From positions 1-17,398 of the forward strand of contig JAABQN010000017.1 in assembly GCA_011391455.1 (NCBI GenBank): 17,398 nucleotides of DNA, read 5' to 3'. This document shows positions 1-7,367 of this stretch, piece by piece (the stretch's first letter is position 1; every line of letters starts with the position of its first letter). The notes under the pieces were generated by a model. That model saw only the letters and a list, made by a program, of their open reading frames with translations, was not told the origin of the DNA and made no database searches. Source of the stretch: Nitrospiraceae bacterium. GTDB taxonomy: Bacteria > Nitrospirota > Nitrospiria > Nitrospirales > Nitrospiraceae. The position numbers were made by a program, and so were the translations under genes.

Positions 1-793
1 GGGTAACCAGCCGGGAGGCAGAGAACCTGGTTGCGATCGAATCTGTTCCACTCATCTTGTTCAAGTCGACTGAAAGGATAGGTTCAGGCTCTGACAAGAA
101 GTAATCAAAAGCAGACTTGTCGATATAACGGCTCACATAATTTGCCCGTTTATATTTTTCTACGTCCGGGTGGTTGCGCAGAAATCCATAATCGATCCCA
201 TGCACCGGCGTCTCCCAAATGAAGGGAACACGGTAATCATTCTTCAAGGCCACCGGTTCCAGGAACAACTCGAAGCGCCCCGGGAAGATTGCGCCGTTGT
301 CCTTCAACGCACGCTGTTTGAGGTCCAGCAGGTTGACGATCATGTTCTCATCGAACAGATCGTCGCCAATTTGTTCATGGAGTATGTAGTCAGCCTTTTC
401 CGGACAGACGAAATCCCGGCTGTTCATTTTCAGAAACTGGATATTGTCGATGCCGTTATGCTTGGCGATCTGCTCCGCGACATGGATAAATTCCGAGTGG
501 TCGATGGCATAGACTTTCGCTCCCTGGCGAGCGGCAAGGATGGCCAATATTCCCGTGCCTGTCCCAAGATCGATGACGACATCGCCCGGCTTTATGTGCC
601 GGCTGATTGCCGCCGCATAGGTATCGACGCGGACAGAGTCTGCCAGCATCTTCTCATGCTCGAATAAGTTGCTGAACTCCCCGACATTATCAAAATCATA
701 GAACAGGCTGGAGAGACTTTTGCTCGACATAGCCTTTGCCTTAACAGACCTTGCCGTGCGTAATCCCCAACGTAAGGCATTCTGAATCAACAT
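1..793 (-). CDS. PRMT-like class I SAM-dependent methyltransferase (3' end cut by window edge)
   Basis: This frame stays open for 264 codons from an ATG at 793 to the left window edge, so the C-terminus is missing. The start has a strong AGGAGG ribosome site 5 bases upstream. The glycine-rich SAM motif I is D75-LGTGTG, followed by D98 at the end of the next strand. The protein resembles protein arginine methyltransferases beyond the SAM fold. A HEKML..D.VR...Y segment (46-59) matches the PRMT N-terminal helix. HEQIGDDLFDE (139-149) aligns with the PRMT double-E loop, with E140 and E149 nine residues apart as in PRMT1. The 'FPGR' after the loop matches 'FPDR' of PRMTs. The THW loop would lie beyond the edge. 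It follows the GNAT gene by 53 bp and probably ends the left block. The substrate is unknown: a protein arginine, or a small molecule or sugar nucleotide. The methyltransferase assignment is firm; arginine specificity is inferred. Confidence 0.88.
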   Translation of the reverse strand, partial: MLIQNALRWGLRTARSVKAKAMSSKSLSSLFYDFDNVGEFSNLFEHEKMLADSVRVDTYAAAISRHIKPGDVVIDLGTGTGILAILAARQGAKVYAIDHSEFIHVAEQIAKHNGIDNIQFLKMNSRDFVCPEKADYILHEQIGDDLFDENMIVNLLDLKQRALKDNGAIFPGRFELFLEPVALKNDYRVPFIWETPVHGIDYGFLRNHPDVEKYKRANYVSRYIDKSAFDYFLSEPEPILSVDLNKMSGTDSIATRFSASRLVT

Positions 794-846
794 GGTTCCT
801 CCTGTGGCGAGAAAGTGCTGTCTATTCAAAACTTTTCGGCGTCTAC

Positions 847-1920
847 CTATGAAGCGCTCACTGCCCCGGTGCTGGTCACGACGGTAAACCCTTCAATACC
901 CCTGGCTTGATATCGATGGATGATGTCATTGATCGACCCAATTGGCATATCCATTGCGCCTGAAATTCCGATGACCCCCTTCAAGCCCTTGTCGGAATGG
1001 ACAATTGTGGGGTTGATCTCAAAAAAGTGCGCGATCTTTTCGGAAGGGGCGGCATGAAAGAAATAGACCCACGTGCAAGACTCCTTATCGGGGAGCACAG
1101 TTGCCCCCCATTCTCTCTTATTTTTATACACACCGTCATTGAGAAATGGGGCGCTCAGCATGCTGTCGACTGCGCGGAGGTTGTGCTCATTGGCGTATTT
1201 GATTTGGAAATAATACAAGGCGAGCTGGGCGCCTCCCTCAATGTGCGTTTCGTCCCCGTCCAGCACGCCGGTTCGGCGAAAGACCAGGGTCCCATCCTCC
1301 ACGTGGGACAGCGCCCCCGCAACCACCTCACTGTCCTTGGTAATAAACAACAGCCGCCCCTTCAGGAAGAACTCCTTCATGTCGTCATAGGAGTCGATGA
1401 CCGACAGCTCTCCGAACCGCTTCTTGATATGAGGCACGAACATGCGGTGGTAGAAAAAATCGAATTCTTTCAAGTCTTCGGACACCCGAGACCCGAGGCC
1501 GTATCTTTCTGAAAATCGATTGGTCTTCTTACGCTTTGTCGCGGAAAATCCGCTTTTAATATCTTCCCATGAGCCTGACGTATCGATCACCTGCCGGACG
1601 GCTTCCGTGCATTTGTAATCGTACAATCCTTGAAAAGTCGACTCATAGGCTGTCGGAAGGACGGCTACACAAAGATCGATGTTATCCGTCTTCGCAAGAA
1701 TCAGTTTTTTCAACGCGGGAATCCAGATACGCCGCCGTTGAAGAACAACCGGAGGTGTCTCATACATGCGCGCCATGAGGTTGCCGGCAAAGCTGGAGTT
1801 GTCGACAAAGAGACATCTGAGGGAAAGCTCAGTCCCCTTCAACCGCCCTTCCACCAGGGTGGCATGTGAAAAGAACTTCGAGAAAACAGGATACAGTTGT
1901 CGCTTAATGAAGCCAGCCAA
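847..1920 (-). CDS. GNAT/FemAB-like N-acyltransferase family protein
   Basis: A 357-residue soluble protein. The start is TTG at 1920, supported by an AAGGAG ribosome site five bases upstream; no ATG lies nearby. The pattern suggests the Acetyltransf_6/BioF2-like branch of GNAT proteins. A divergent N-terminal half is followed at about 115-285 by a GNAT-like segment with a basic helix (SATKRKKTNRF, about 126-136), a 'LLFITKDSEVVAGALSH' strand pair (190-206) and 'GGAQLALYYFQIKYA' (229-243), which resembles the helix after the acyl-CoA loop. Such proteins in EPS loci are thought to N- or O-acylate sugars or add amino-acyl groups; the substrate here is not readable. About 70 C-terminal residues (288-357) have no recognisable motif. 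It lies 50 bp after the asparagine-synthase-like gene and 53 bp before the PRMT-like gene. The family call is moderate because identity to classic GNATs is low. Confidence 0.72.
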   Translation of the reverse strand: MAGFIKRQLYPVFSKFFSHATLVEGRLKGTELSLRCLFVDNSSFAGNLMARMYETPPVVLQRRRIWIPALKKLILAKTDNIDLCVAVLPTAYESTFQGLYDYKCTEAVRQVIDTSGSWEDIKSGFSATKRKKTNRFSERYGLGSRVSEDLKEFDFFYHRMFVPHIKKRFGELSVIDSYDDMKEFFLKGRLLFITKDSEVVAGALSHVEDGTLVFRRTGVLDGDETHIEGGAQLALYYFQIKYANEHNLRAVDSMLSAPFLNDGVYKNKREWGATVLPDKESCTWVYFFHAAPSEKIAHFFEINPTIVHSDKGLKGVIGISGAMDMPIGSINDIIHRYQARGIEGFTVVTSTGAVSAS

Positions 1921-1970
1921 AGTAACTCCTTATTTCACACCGAATGGACTCTGCCTCGAAGAGAGGCCGA

Positions 1971-3500
1971 TCACTTCAATATGCGTCTACCCAGGCTCTT
2001 TGCGGAGTCAGGAACCAATTCATACACACGCAGCTTTTGGAGCATGGGGATGAGAAAGTTTTTCATGCGTATCTTTTCCGGAGGGTTTATCGGCACGCTT
2101 AACACCTCCGGCCAAAGCTGCTGCATCAGCTCCGTGAGAATCTTATACTCCGGCGGTCGTCTGTAATCCTCATCTGCGGAGAGCATCGTGACGAGAAGAC
2201 TTCTGCAATTGAACGGAGAAAAGGACTCGTGCGCAATGTCGTACTGCGCCCGAATCAGCGCCTGTTTTCTTCCTGCTATCTGCTCCCAGCAGAACAGATC
2301 CAGCAAATGAACATTGTGCGGTTCAGCGGTTGACAGCCATCGCTCGAAGGCGTTGATGAGAAAAGGGTGTGTTCCAATTCCGCACAGCTGCGCCAAATCG
2401 TCAGCGGAGACGTCGGCCCCCTTGGGTTTCGCAAACCGATAGTAGCATTTGAAAATTTCGGCGACATCGCCTGTGATGCAGACCCGGTTTTGGGGATAGC
2501 AATCATGCATGGCTTGTGCGTCGGCGCAATAAGCCGTAGTCGCGGCGTCGGTGCTTGTTTGATAGACAGCCTTGTATTCGGCATTCACCTGCTTGGGATA
2601 CTGTATGAGGGAATGCTTCAGCCCGAGCTTCTTGAGCAATGCAGCAGGAATCGTCACGTCTCTGGTGTTCTCGGTGTGCGGATAGGTCAAGGTAAAGCAA
2701 TACAGATCACGAACCATATCCCGGCTGAGGGCCAGCATCACCCGGCTGTCCCATCCGGCGGTAAGTGACAAGGCCAAGTCGAACCTCCGCCTGGCGCTCA
2801 GCATCAATCCGTGCAACAGCCGGGAACTCTCCGCCACCGCTTCTTGGCGTGACAGGCCTTTCACATCCGCGTCAGGCCAAAATCGTTGCGATTGTCCAGT
2901 GCGCAGATTCACATAATGGTTCGGGAGCAACGCTTTGATGTCTGCATACATTGTCGCGTCGCCCGGCAGCCAATACACTTCATAATCGTAGGGCTCACGC
3001 GAGTTGACATACCCCAACGCTTCCTTGTCCATGGCCAGATTCAACGTCTTTGCAATCAGGCCTGGCTGAGAGGCGCAATAGGTCTGCTTCGACGGGGAGG
3101 GCTGCGAGTAGTACAGGCTTCGTAAGCCCGCGGCATCCTGAAATAGGATAATGTCCTGGCCATCGTTCACAATGAGGATCCAGCGGCCACCGAACTCGCC
3201 GGTGTACTTCCAGAAATCATCGCACCTGTCGAATTTACGTATCAGGGCCTCTACGACATCGGCATTACCGGCTTCAGGATTATTCGGATCTAGAATAAAG
3301 CCCAGCAAGGTTATCGACTTGTTTTTGTTCGTCGCCTGATAGAGCTCCAGATCGGGATGAACGGTGAGACAATGGTCAGTCCCGACCTGTATTCTGGTCC
3401 AAGCGGGAAACCCTGTGATAAATTCAGGCCCCAAGAAAAACTGCCGCCGGAACTGCAGCTTTTCCAAAGATTGAGGGCTGTAATCGCCTTGCGTGCCCAT
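1971..3500 (-). CDS. asparagine synthase-like protein with degenerate glutaminase domain
   Basis: The C-terminal half carries the PP-loop of the asparagine synthase/ATP-pyrophosphatase fold, SLTAGWDSR (counted from the upstream GTG, 253-261), a variant of SGGxDS. It also has the second signature TGDVAEIFK (351-359), matching TGEGSDELL of AsnB. The N-terminal half keeps the outline of a class II glutaminase ('GEFGGRWILIVND', 'LFQDAAGLRSLYYS') but has no MCG start, so the catalytic Cys2 is absent. It should therefore adenylate a carboxylate but use free ammonia or another amine, as in beta-lactam synthetases and other asparagine synthase-related proteins. A GTG at 3524 gives 517 residues. I prefer the ATG at 3500 (509 residues), which has AAGGGG about 11 bases upstream. 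It sits between the 2H phosphoesterase (47 bp upstream) and a GNAT (50 bp downstream). The substrate is unknown; amidation or amide bonding of a sugar or small molecule is inferred. Confidence 0.85.
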   Translation of the reverse strand: MGTQGDYSPQSLEKLQFRRQFFLGPEFITGFPAWTRIQVGTDHCLTVHPDLELYQATNKNKSITLLGFILDPNNPEAGNADVVEALIRKFDRCDDFWKYTGEFGGRWILIVNDGQDIILFQDAAGLRSLYYSQPSPSKQTYCASQPGLIAKTLNLAMDKEALGYVNSREPYDYEVYWLPGDATMYADIKALLPNHYVNLRTGQSQRFWPDADVKGLSRQEAVAESSRLLHGLMLSARRRFDLALSLTAGWDSRVMLALSRDMVRDLYCFTLTYPHTENTRDVTIPAALLKKLGLKHSLIQYPKQVNAEYKAVYQTSTDAATTAYCADAQAMHDCYPQNRVCITGDVAEIFKCYYRFAKPKGADVSADDLAQLCGIGTHPFLINAFERWLSTAEPHNVHLLDLFCWEQIAGRKQALIRAQYDIAHESFSPFNCRSLLVTMLSADEDYRRPPEYKILTELMQQLWPEVLSVPINPPEKIRMKNFLIPMLQKLRVYELVPDSAKSLGRRILK

Positions 3501-3547
3501 AGAAATTTCTACCCCTTGCGCCACTCATACCCGAATACACCCCCAGA

Positions 3548-4219
3548 CTATGCCGGGGCTTGCGTTAATCTTGCTCGCTTGTAGGTGATCCATCCATCTC
3601 CTGTATGGCAAATCAATCCCAACGTGTTCATCACAAACCGGCGTTCAATCTGTACATGTTCAAATTCTCGTCGGGCTCGCGAAAAATCATTCTTCGACAA
3701 GTACGCCAATGTCGCGTGAAAGTGATATCGGTCACCTTCCAGAGCATTGGGCGTGATGCCATGCTGCATTGAAAGGTCGTGAACGATTCGCCGCCTCAGA
3801 CTATCGAGTTCCGGAGTATGGACGACGTCCATGTAGACGATCCCCGCCTCATCGAAAAACCCGAAGTTCTTCACGCAGATCTCAAAGGGCTCGATTTCGT
3901 TTACAAGCTTGTCGAAATACCGCTCAAAGGGCTCGAGATCTGTCACATGAAACCCCAGTTTGAGCGTGATGTGGGGGGGCGCCTTGAGCCCATCGTGCGC
4001 GCCATACTGTTTCATGAGATCTATTTCCAACTTGCTCATGTAGTTATGAACTTCGTCGTTCACGAGGATCACGTAGGCGAGTTCGAACGTGCGGCCCTGC
4101 TTTGACCTCTGGACACCGCCGCCTTCCCCACCTCTCAGAATATAGCGATACATTCTGCTGAGCAGTGATCCACAACGCGAGGTTGCATCCTGATCCAGGC
4201 TTTGTACATGACAGCCCAT
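3548..4219 (-). CDS. 2H phosphoesterase superfamily protein (2'-5' RNA ligase/LigT-like)
   Basis: A 223-residue protein with both signature motifs of the 2H phosphoesterases: HIT (83-85, in PPHITLKLGF) and HAT (168-170, in YHFHATLAYL). The two histidine/threonine pairs are about 85 residues apart, as in LigT and YjcG-like proteins. These enzymes hydrolyse or form 2',5' or cyclic phosphodiester bonds in RNA, cyclic nucleotides or ADP-ribose derivatives. The ATG at 4219 has GGGAGAG close upstream. It adds about 45 residues ahead of the conserved 'ELAYVILVND' strand, so an internal start such as the ATG at 4153 is possible. It lies 39 bp after the GNAT gene and 47 bp before the asparagine-synthase-like gene. 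A 2H enzyme is unusual among EPS genes, and its role here cannot be read from sequence. Confidence 0.82.
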   Translation of the reverse strand: MGCHVQSLDQDATSRCGSLLSRMYRYILRGGEGGGVQRSKQGRTFELAYVILVNDEVHNYMSKLEIDLMKQYGAHDGLKAPPHITLKLGFHVTDLEPFERYFDKLVNEIEPFEICVKNFGFFDEAGIVYMDVVHTPELDSLRRRIVHDLSMQHGITPNALEGDRYHFHATLAYLSKNDFSRARREFEHVQIERRFVMNTLGLICHTGDGWITYKRARLTQAPA

Positions 4220-4258
4220 TTGCTCTCCCGCAACAGTATGGGACTTCGTGGACTTGAA

Positions 4259-5590
4259 CTACACGGCGCCAAGGGATTTTCGTATTTTTTCTCTGACGAT
4301 CTGCGGAATAACTCGCCTATAGATGGACGCAACGCCTGGCTCGATATATCTGACTGCCGCATACAACTTTGGACGGAATCCGGTCCGGAGTACTTCTAAC
4401 TCGATTGACTCATGACTTGTTTTTGTCCAATGATCTTTGTACGTGCTGCCACCGCCCATATAATCAAACTCGTCCACGTCATCGGCCTGCACACAATCCT
4501 GTAGCGCAAACGCAAGCATCACACTCCCGAGGTGATGCTTTTCATATCCGCTTTTGAACCCGCCTTGAAAATAATGCGCCACGCCGCGGTCTACAAACGC
4601 CTGCAGCGCCGCAACACACTGCCCGTCCAGGAAGAGCATCCAAAGCCTGGCTCTGCCGCAGCGGAAGGAGTCACGCACCGTCTCCTGCATGAATTCTTTG
4701 AAGTTGGGGTACGCAAATGACCCGAGTTCCCCTTTGGATTGCCACCGCTCCTGGTGCAATTGGACGAACGCGTCCATGAATTCGTCCAGTTGCTCCATGG
4801 TGCGAACACGATAGAATTCGCACTTATAATCTTTCTGAATCCGCCTGATATATCGATCGATGTTTGTCCGTAAGTTAGACCCGAATCCCAGTTTGACGGT
4901 TGCCCAGTCCGTGCGAGTCGCCACGTAAGGAAGCCGGTCACAGGAGCTTGTCGTAGCGGTATCACCAAGCGCCTTCGTGAAATGAGGCAGCACAGGTGAA
5001 CTGGCATGAATCCCCCACAGCCAGACACGCTGCCATCCTGGTTGCTGCTGAATACAGGCCGCAACCACTTGTCCGACATGGTGCTGATATCCGCTTCGGG
5101 CGATGATGTCGAGATGTTCGCTCGTTTTCAGTTCAGTGCCAGTTCCGATGAAACAGATCTCTTGAACCTTGACCAAGCCCTTGAGTGACCGATTATGCCG
5201 ATAGAGGGGCGCCAGCCCGACCAACTGGCCGCTCCGGTCTCGACAAGCGATCAAAAACAACTCGCTGCCTTGTGGGGCGTACATTCGCCACCACACGCGA
5301 TTCCAATGCCACCGCAAGAAAAACACCCCCTGCTGACAACTAGAAGAGACCAGTTCATCCCATTCTCCGCCAATGGCATCGAAGTCATTCTCACGGGTGA
5401 GAACCGTTGCTGTTACCCTGTTGGGTGCTTGGGTCAAGTCCGCCCCCTGTGTATTGAACAAGGCTTGTCCTTCGGCAACCTGTTCCGCAGTGGGGGAAGA
5501 CGAACATGTGGCTGCGCCCCCTTGCTCGGAAGCAACGATTGCGATTTGTTCCTGCAAGACCCCTCCAGAGCGCACTGTTGAAGGCCCCAA
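4259..5590 (-). CDS. FemAB/CelD-like GNAT family N-acetyltransferase
   Basis: Recognisable as the Acetyltransf_6 (CelD/BcsL, FemAB-related) type often found in EPS loci. Conserved elements, counted from 5590, are: 'FDAIGGEWDEL' (70-80), 'FFLRWHWNRVWW' (90-101), which resembles 'FQ..W...W' of the family; 'NLRTNIDRYIRRI' (239-251); 'GVAHYFQGGFKSGYEKHHLGS' region (336-356); and 'FDYMGGGSTYKDHW' (375-388), like the 'D.L.G...YK..W' end of family members. It probably transfers an acyl or amino-acyl group to a sugar or lipid-linked oligosaccharide. The start is uncertain. The longest frame begins with TTG at 5590, another TTG at 5557 follows GGAGGGG closely, and the conserved part begins only near residue 60. 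It is the first gene after the 377 bp noncoding stretch and probably the head of the left block. Confidence 0.82.
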   Translation of the reverse strand: MGPSTVRSGGVLQEQIAIVASEQGGAATCSSSPTAEQVAEGQALFNTQGADLTQAPNRVTATVLTRENDFDAIGGEWDELVSSSCQQGVFFLRWHWNRVWWRMYAPQGSELFLIACRDRSGQLVGLAPLYRHNRSLKGLVKVQEICFIGTGTELKTSEHLDIIARSGYQHHVGQVVAACIQQQPGWQRVWLWGIHASSPVLPHFTKALGDTATTSSCDRLPYVATRTDWATVKLGFGSNLRTNIDRYIRRIQKDYKCEFYRVRTMEQLDEFMDAFVQLHQERWQSKGELGSFAYPNFKEFMQETVRDSFRCGRARLWMLFLDGQCVAALQAFVDRGVAHYFQGGFKSGYEKHHLGSVMLAFALQDCVQADDVDEFDYMGGGSTYKDHWTKTSHESIELEVLRTGFRPKLYAAVRYIEPGVASIYRRVIPQIVREKIRKSLGAV

Positions 5591-5611
5591 TTGCTGTAGG
5601 CGGTTTGGCGC

Positions 5612-5626
5612 CTATTGCATCAATAG
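5612..5626. repeat. small hairpin, 6 bp stem and 3-base loop
   Basis: CTATTG (5612-5617) pairs perfectly with CAATAG (5621-5626). It lies just upstream of the possible GNAT starts at 5590 and 5557, so it would fall in the leader of that transcript. Possibly chance. Confidence 0.4.
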
Positions 5627-5665
5627 CGTCCGACAACGCCGATAAGCGGCGTCTCTATGAAAATT

Positions 5666-5677
5666 GCCTGTACAGGC
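5666..5677. repeat. perfect 12 bp palindrome
   Basis: GCCTGTACAGGC is identical on both strands. The size and symmetry fit a dimeric regulator's operator, but no regulator is known here. It lies 76-110 bp upstream of the possible GNAT starts. Confidence 0.45.
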
Positions 5678-5705
5678 TCTCGCTTGGGCTATACCACGCG
5701 GGGAT

Positions 5706-5760
5706 ATGTAAGAGGCCTTATGGCTGTCATTGCTCATTGAGCAGCCATGGCTACTTACAT
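5706..5760. repeat. 55-base long imperfect hairpin
   Basis: ATGTAAG (5706-5712) pairs with CTTACAT (5754-5760). Inside, ATGGC (5720-5724) pairs with GCCAT (5744-5748), and TGCTC (5731-5735) pairs with GAGCA (5739-5743) around a 3-base loop. Further GGCC/GGC pairing fills the space between, so most of the element can fold. It could be a leader RNA structure, a REP-like or palindromic element, or a decayed mobile element end. No T-run follows on the minus strand. Confidence 0.6.
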
Positions 5761-5829
5761 GCCACTGCTGATCTCAAGAAAATGTAACATGCAACCAACT
5801 GCGGCGTACCTACCTCATAGGCGCTATCT

Positions 5830-5844
5830 CCCCACCAATTGGGG
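5830..5844. repeat. short GC-armed inverted repeat
   Basis: CCCC (5830-5833) and GGGG (5841-5844) flank ACCAATT. It also contains the palindrome CCAATTGG (5835-5842). It could pair weakly; significance is low by itself. Confidence 0.3.
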
Positions 5845-5908
5845 GGCTTCTAACCTAGAGCCGATTGAAATATGGGGTGGGCCAATACGTCTTTGGTGAG
5901 CGACCAAT

Positions 5909-5939
5909 GCGTGACCACGGACTACATCCATGGTCACGC
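5909..5939. repeat. inverted repeat, 9 bp perfect arms
   Basis: GCGTGACCA (5909-5917) and TGGTCACGC (5931-5939) are perfect reverse complements separated by 13 bases. It lies 29 bp beyond the algD stop. It may act as a 3' stabilising hairpin or weak terminator for the algD transcript, or as an operator; no T-tract follows on the minus strand. Confidence 0.5.
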
Positions 5940-5967
5940 GCGAGTGGCGAGCGATACGTCTTGAGAG

Positions 5968-7281
5968 CTACCAGCAGATGCCTTGATAATTTAACGGCAG
6001 ATTCACCTGATCAAAAACCCTGACTAAGTCGATAATGATTCGACCATTTGTCGCATACTTCGCCACATCTTTGAATTCATCGGACTTTTTCGTGACGACG
6101 ACCACTTGCGCCTTCTCGACAGCCTCAGACAAGTCTTTCTTCATGAGAGAGGATATGTGGGGGATTTCCCGCTCGATATATTCTTTATTGGCTCCAAATA
6201 TCTTCGCAAGTTCGACTTCCTTGTCATAGATACTGAGCTTCAATCCTTTTCCGATCAACGTTTCAATCATCGTCACCATCGGGCTCTCACGCAGGTCGTC
6301 AGTACCGGGCTTAAAACTCAATCCCAGGACCGCCACCTCTTTCTTTCCTGTCCGCAGCACCATGTCGACGGCACGGTCAATGTGCTGCCGGTTGCTGGCA
6401 AGAATCGCGTTCAACATCGGCACCTCAGCATCAAGCCCCTTCGCCTTATAGGTGATGGCGCGGATATCTTTCGGCAGACATGATCCGCCGAATGCAAAGC
6501 CGGGTTTGAGATAGTAGGGAGACAAATTGAGCTTTGTGTCTTGGCAAAACACTTCCATCACGCGATGGCTGTCAACGCTTAAGGCTTTGCAGATCGTCCC
6601 GATCTCGTTTGCGAACGCCACTTTCAATCCATGGAAACAATTGCACGCGTACTTCACCATCTCCGCTTCCTTGACGCGAACGACAATGACAGGAGCAGGC
6701 AAGTGCGAGTACAGTTTCTTCAGCAATTCGGCCGATTCTTCATCATCCGCCCCTATGAGCGTGAAGGGTGGATTGTTGAAGTCGTAGATCGATGTACCCT
6801 CTCGCAAGAACTCCGGATTGATTGCAACACCGAAGTCGCGCCCGTTTTTCTTGCCGGAAAATACCTCAAGCGCCGGGATGACCGTTTCAGCAATCGTGCC
6901 GGGAAGCATCGTGCTTCTGACCGCGACGATATGGTACCGCTGCTTCGTTTCAAGCGCCGAGCCAATCTGCTTGCACACCCCTTTGATATGGGCGAGGTCG
7001 AGACTGCCGTTGTGGTGACCGGGTGTGCCGACGCAGATGAGTGTAATATCCGTAGCATGAACGGCTTCCGTGGCGTCTGTCGTGGCGCGCAGCCGATTAT
7101 CCTTGACGGCTTTCTCAATGATCCCCTCCACCCCAGGCTCGACAATCGGACAGCGGCCCTGGTTGATGATGTCAGTCTTCACCTGGTTGACATCAACGCC
7201 GATCACCTCGTGGCCCTTATCTGCAAAGCAGGCAGCAGAGACACACCCGACATACCCCAAGCCGAAAATACTGATCTTCAT
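5968..7281 (-). CDS. algD: GDP-mannose 6-dehydrogenase (AlgD-type UDP-Glc/GDP-Man dehydrogenase)
   Basis: Oxidises GDP-mannose at C6 in two NAD-dependent steps to GDP-mannuronic acid, the committed step of alginate-type synthesis in the cytoplasm. The 437-residue length equals that of Pseudomonas AlgD (436). The N-terminal Rossmann motif is GLGYVG (7-12). 'NPEFLREGTSI' (155-165), K210, 'FAFGGSCLPKDIRAI' (262-276) with catalytic C268, 'LGLSFKPGTDDLRESP' and the terminal 'GICW' all match AlgD, including the C268 numbering. This favours GDP-mannose over UDP-glucose as substrate, although sequence alone cannot exclude other hexoses. The ATG at 7281 has AAGGAG about 10 bases upstream. It lies 86 bp after the deacetylase gene, with a possible promoter between, and 377 bp before the left block. 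Confidence 0.93.
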   Translation of the reverse strand: MKISIFGLGYVGCVSAACFADKGHEVIGVDVNQVKTDIINQGRCPIVEPGVEGIIEKAVKDNRLRATTDATEAVHATDITLICVGTPGHHNGSLDLAHIKGVCKQIGSALETKQRYHIVAVRSTMLPGTIAETVIPALEVFSGKKNGRDFGVAINPEFLREGTSIYDFNNPPFTLIGADDEESAELLKKLYSHLPAPVIVVRVKEAEMVKYACNCFHGLKVAFANEIGTICKALSVDSHRVMEVFCQDTKLNLSPYYLKPGFAFGGSCLPKDIRAITYKAKGLDAEVPMLNAILASNRQHIDRAVDMVLRTGKKEVAVLGLSFKPGTDDLRESPMVTMIETLIGKGLKLSIYDKEVELAKIFGANKEYIEREIPHISSLMKKDLSEAVEKAQVVVVTKKSDEFKDVAKYATNGRIIIDLVRVFDQVNLPLNYQGICW

Positions 7282-7322
7282 CTCACCCTCTCCTTATCCA
7301 TAGAAAAGCGACACCTGGAATA

Positions 7323-7351
7323 TTGATATCACGCATCCCGCAGTCTTACAA
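7323..7351 (-). promoter_or_regulatory. possible sigma-70-like promoter upstream of algD
   Basis: On the minus strand TTGTAA (complement of 7346-7351) and TATCAA (complement of 7323-7328) are separated by 17 bases. Each matches 4 of 6 consensus positions. It would start transcription about 35 bases before the algD ATG. Weak evidence; the gene could equally be read through from upstream. Confidence 0.25.
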
Positions 7352-7367
7352 AACATTACAACTCTTC

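Larger units (their letters stand above)
5591..5967. other. 377 bp noncoding stretch rich in inverted repeats
   Basis: No credible gene is present; the short frames here are chance or shadow. It separates the stop of algD from the start of the GNAT gene. It holds at least five inverted repeats or palindromes, listed separately, plus a repeated ATACGTCTT (5884-5892 and 5955-5963). I see no convincing T-run after the hairpins on the minus strand, so an ordinary rho-independent terminator is not evident. A promoter and leader for the left block is the simplest expectation, but I could not place clear -35/-10 boxes. Confidence 0.7.

Noticed and set aside
170..667. 165-codon open frame on the plus strand
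   Set aside because: It lies wholly antisense to the PRMT-like methyltransferase, whose frame has recognisable motifs, and its own translation has no family features.
5706..5760. Long hairpin as a rho-independent terminator of algD
   Set aside because: No T-run follows on the minus strand and it is over 200 bp from the algD stop.
5608..5824. GCGCCTAT/ATAGGCGC as terminal inverted repeats of a small mobile element
   Set aside because: Only 8 bp match, flanks diverge, no target duplication seen; about one such pair is expected by chance in this length.
6631..7326. 231-codon plus-strand open frame opposite algD
   Set aside because: Shadow frame; algD on the minus strand matches a known enzyme over its full length.
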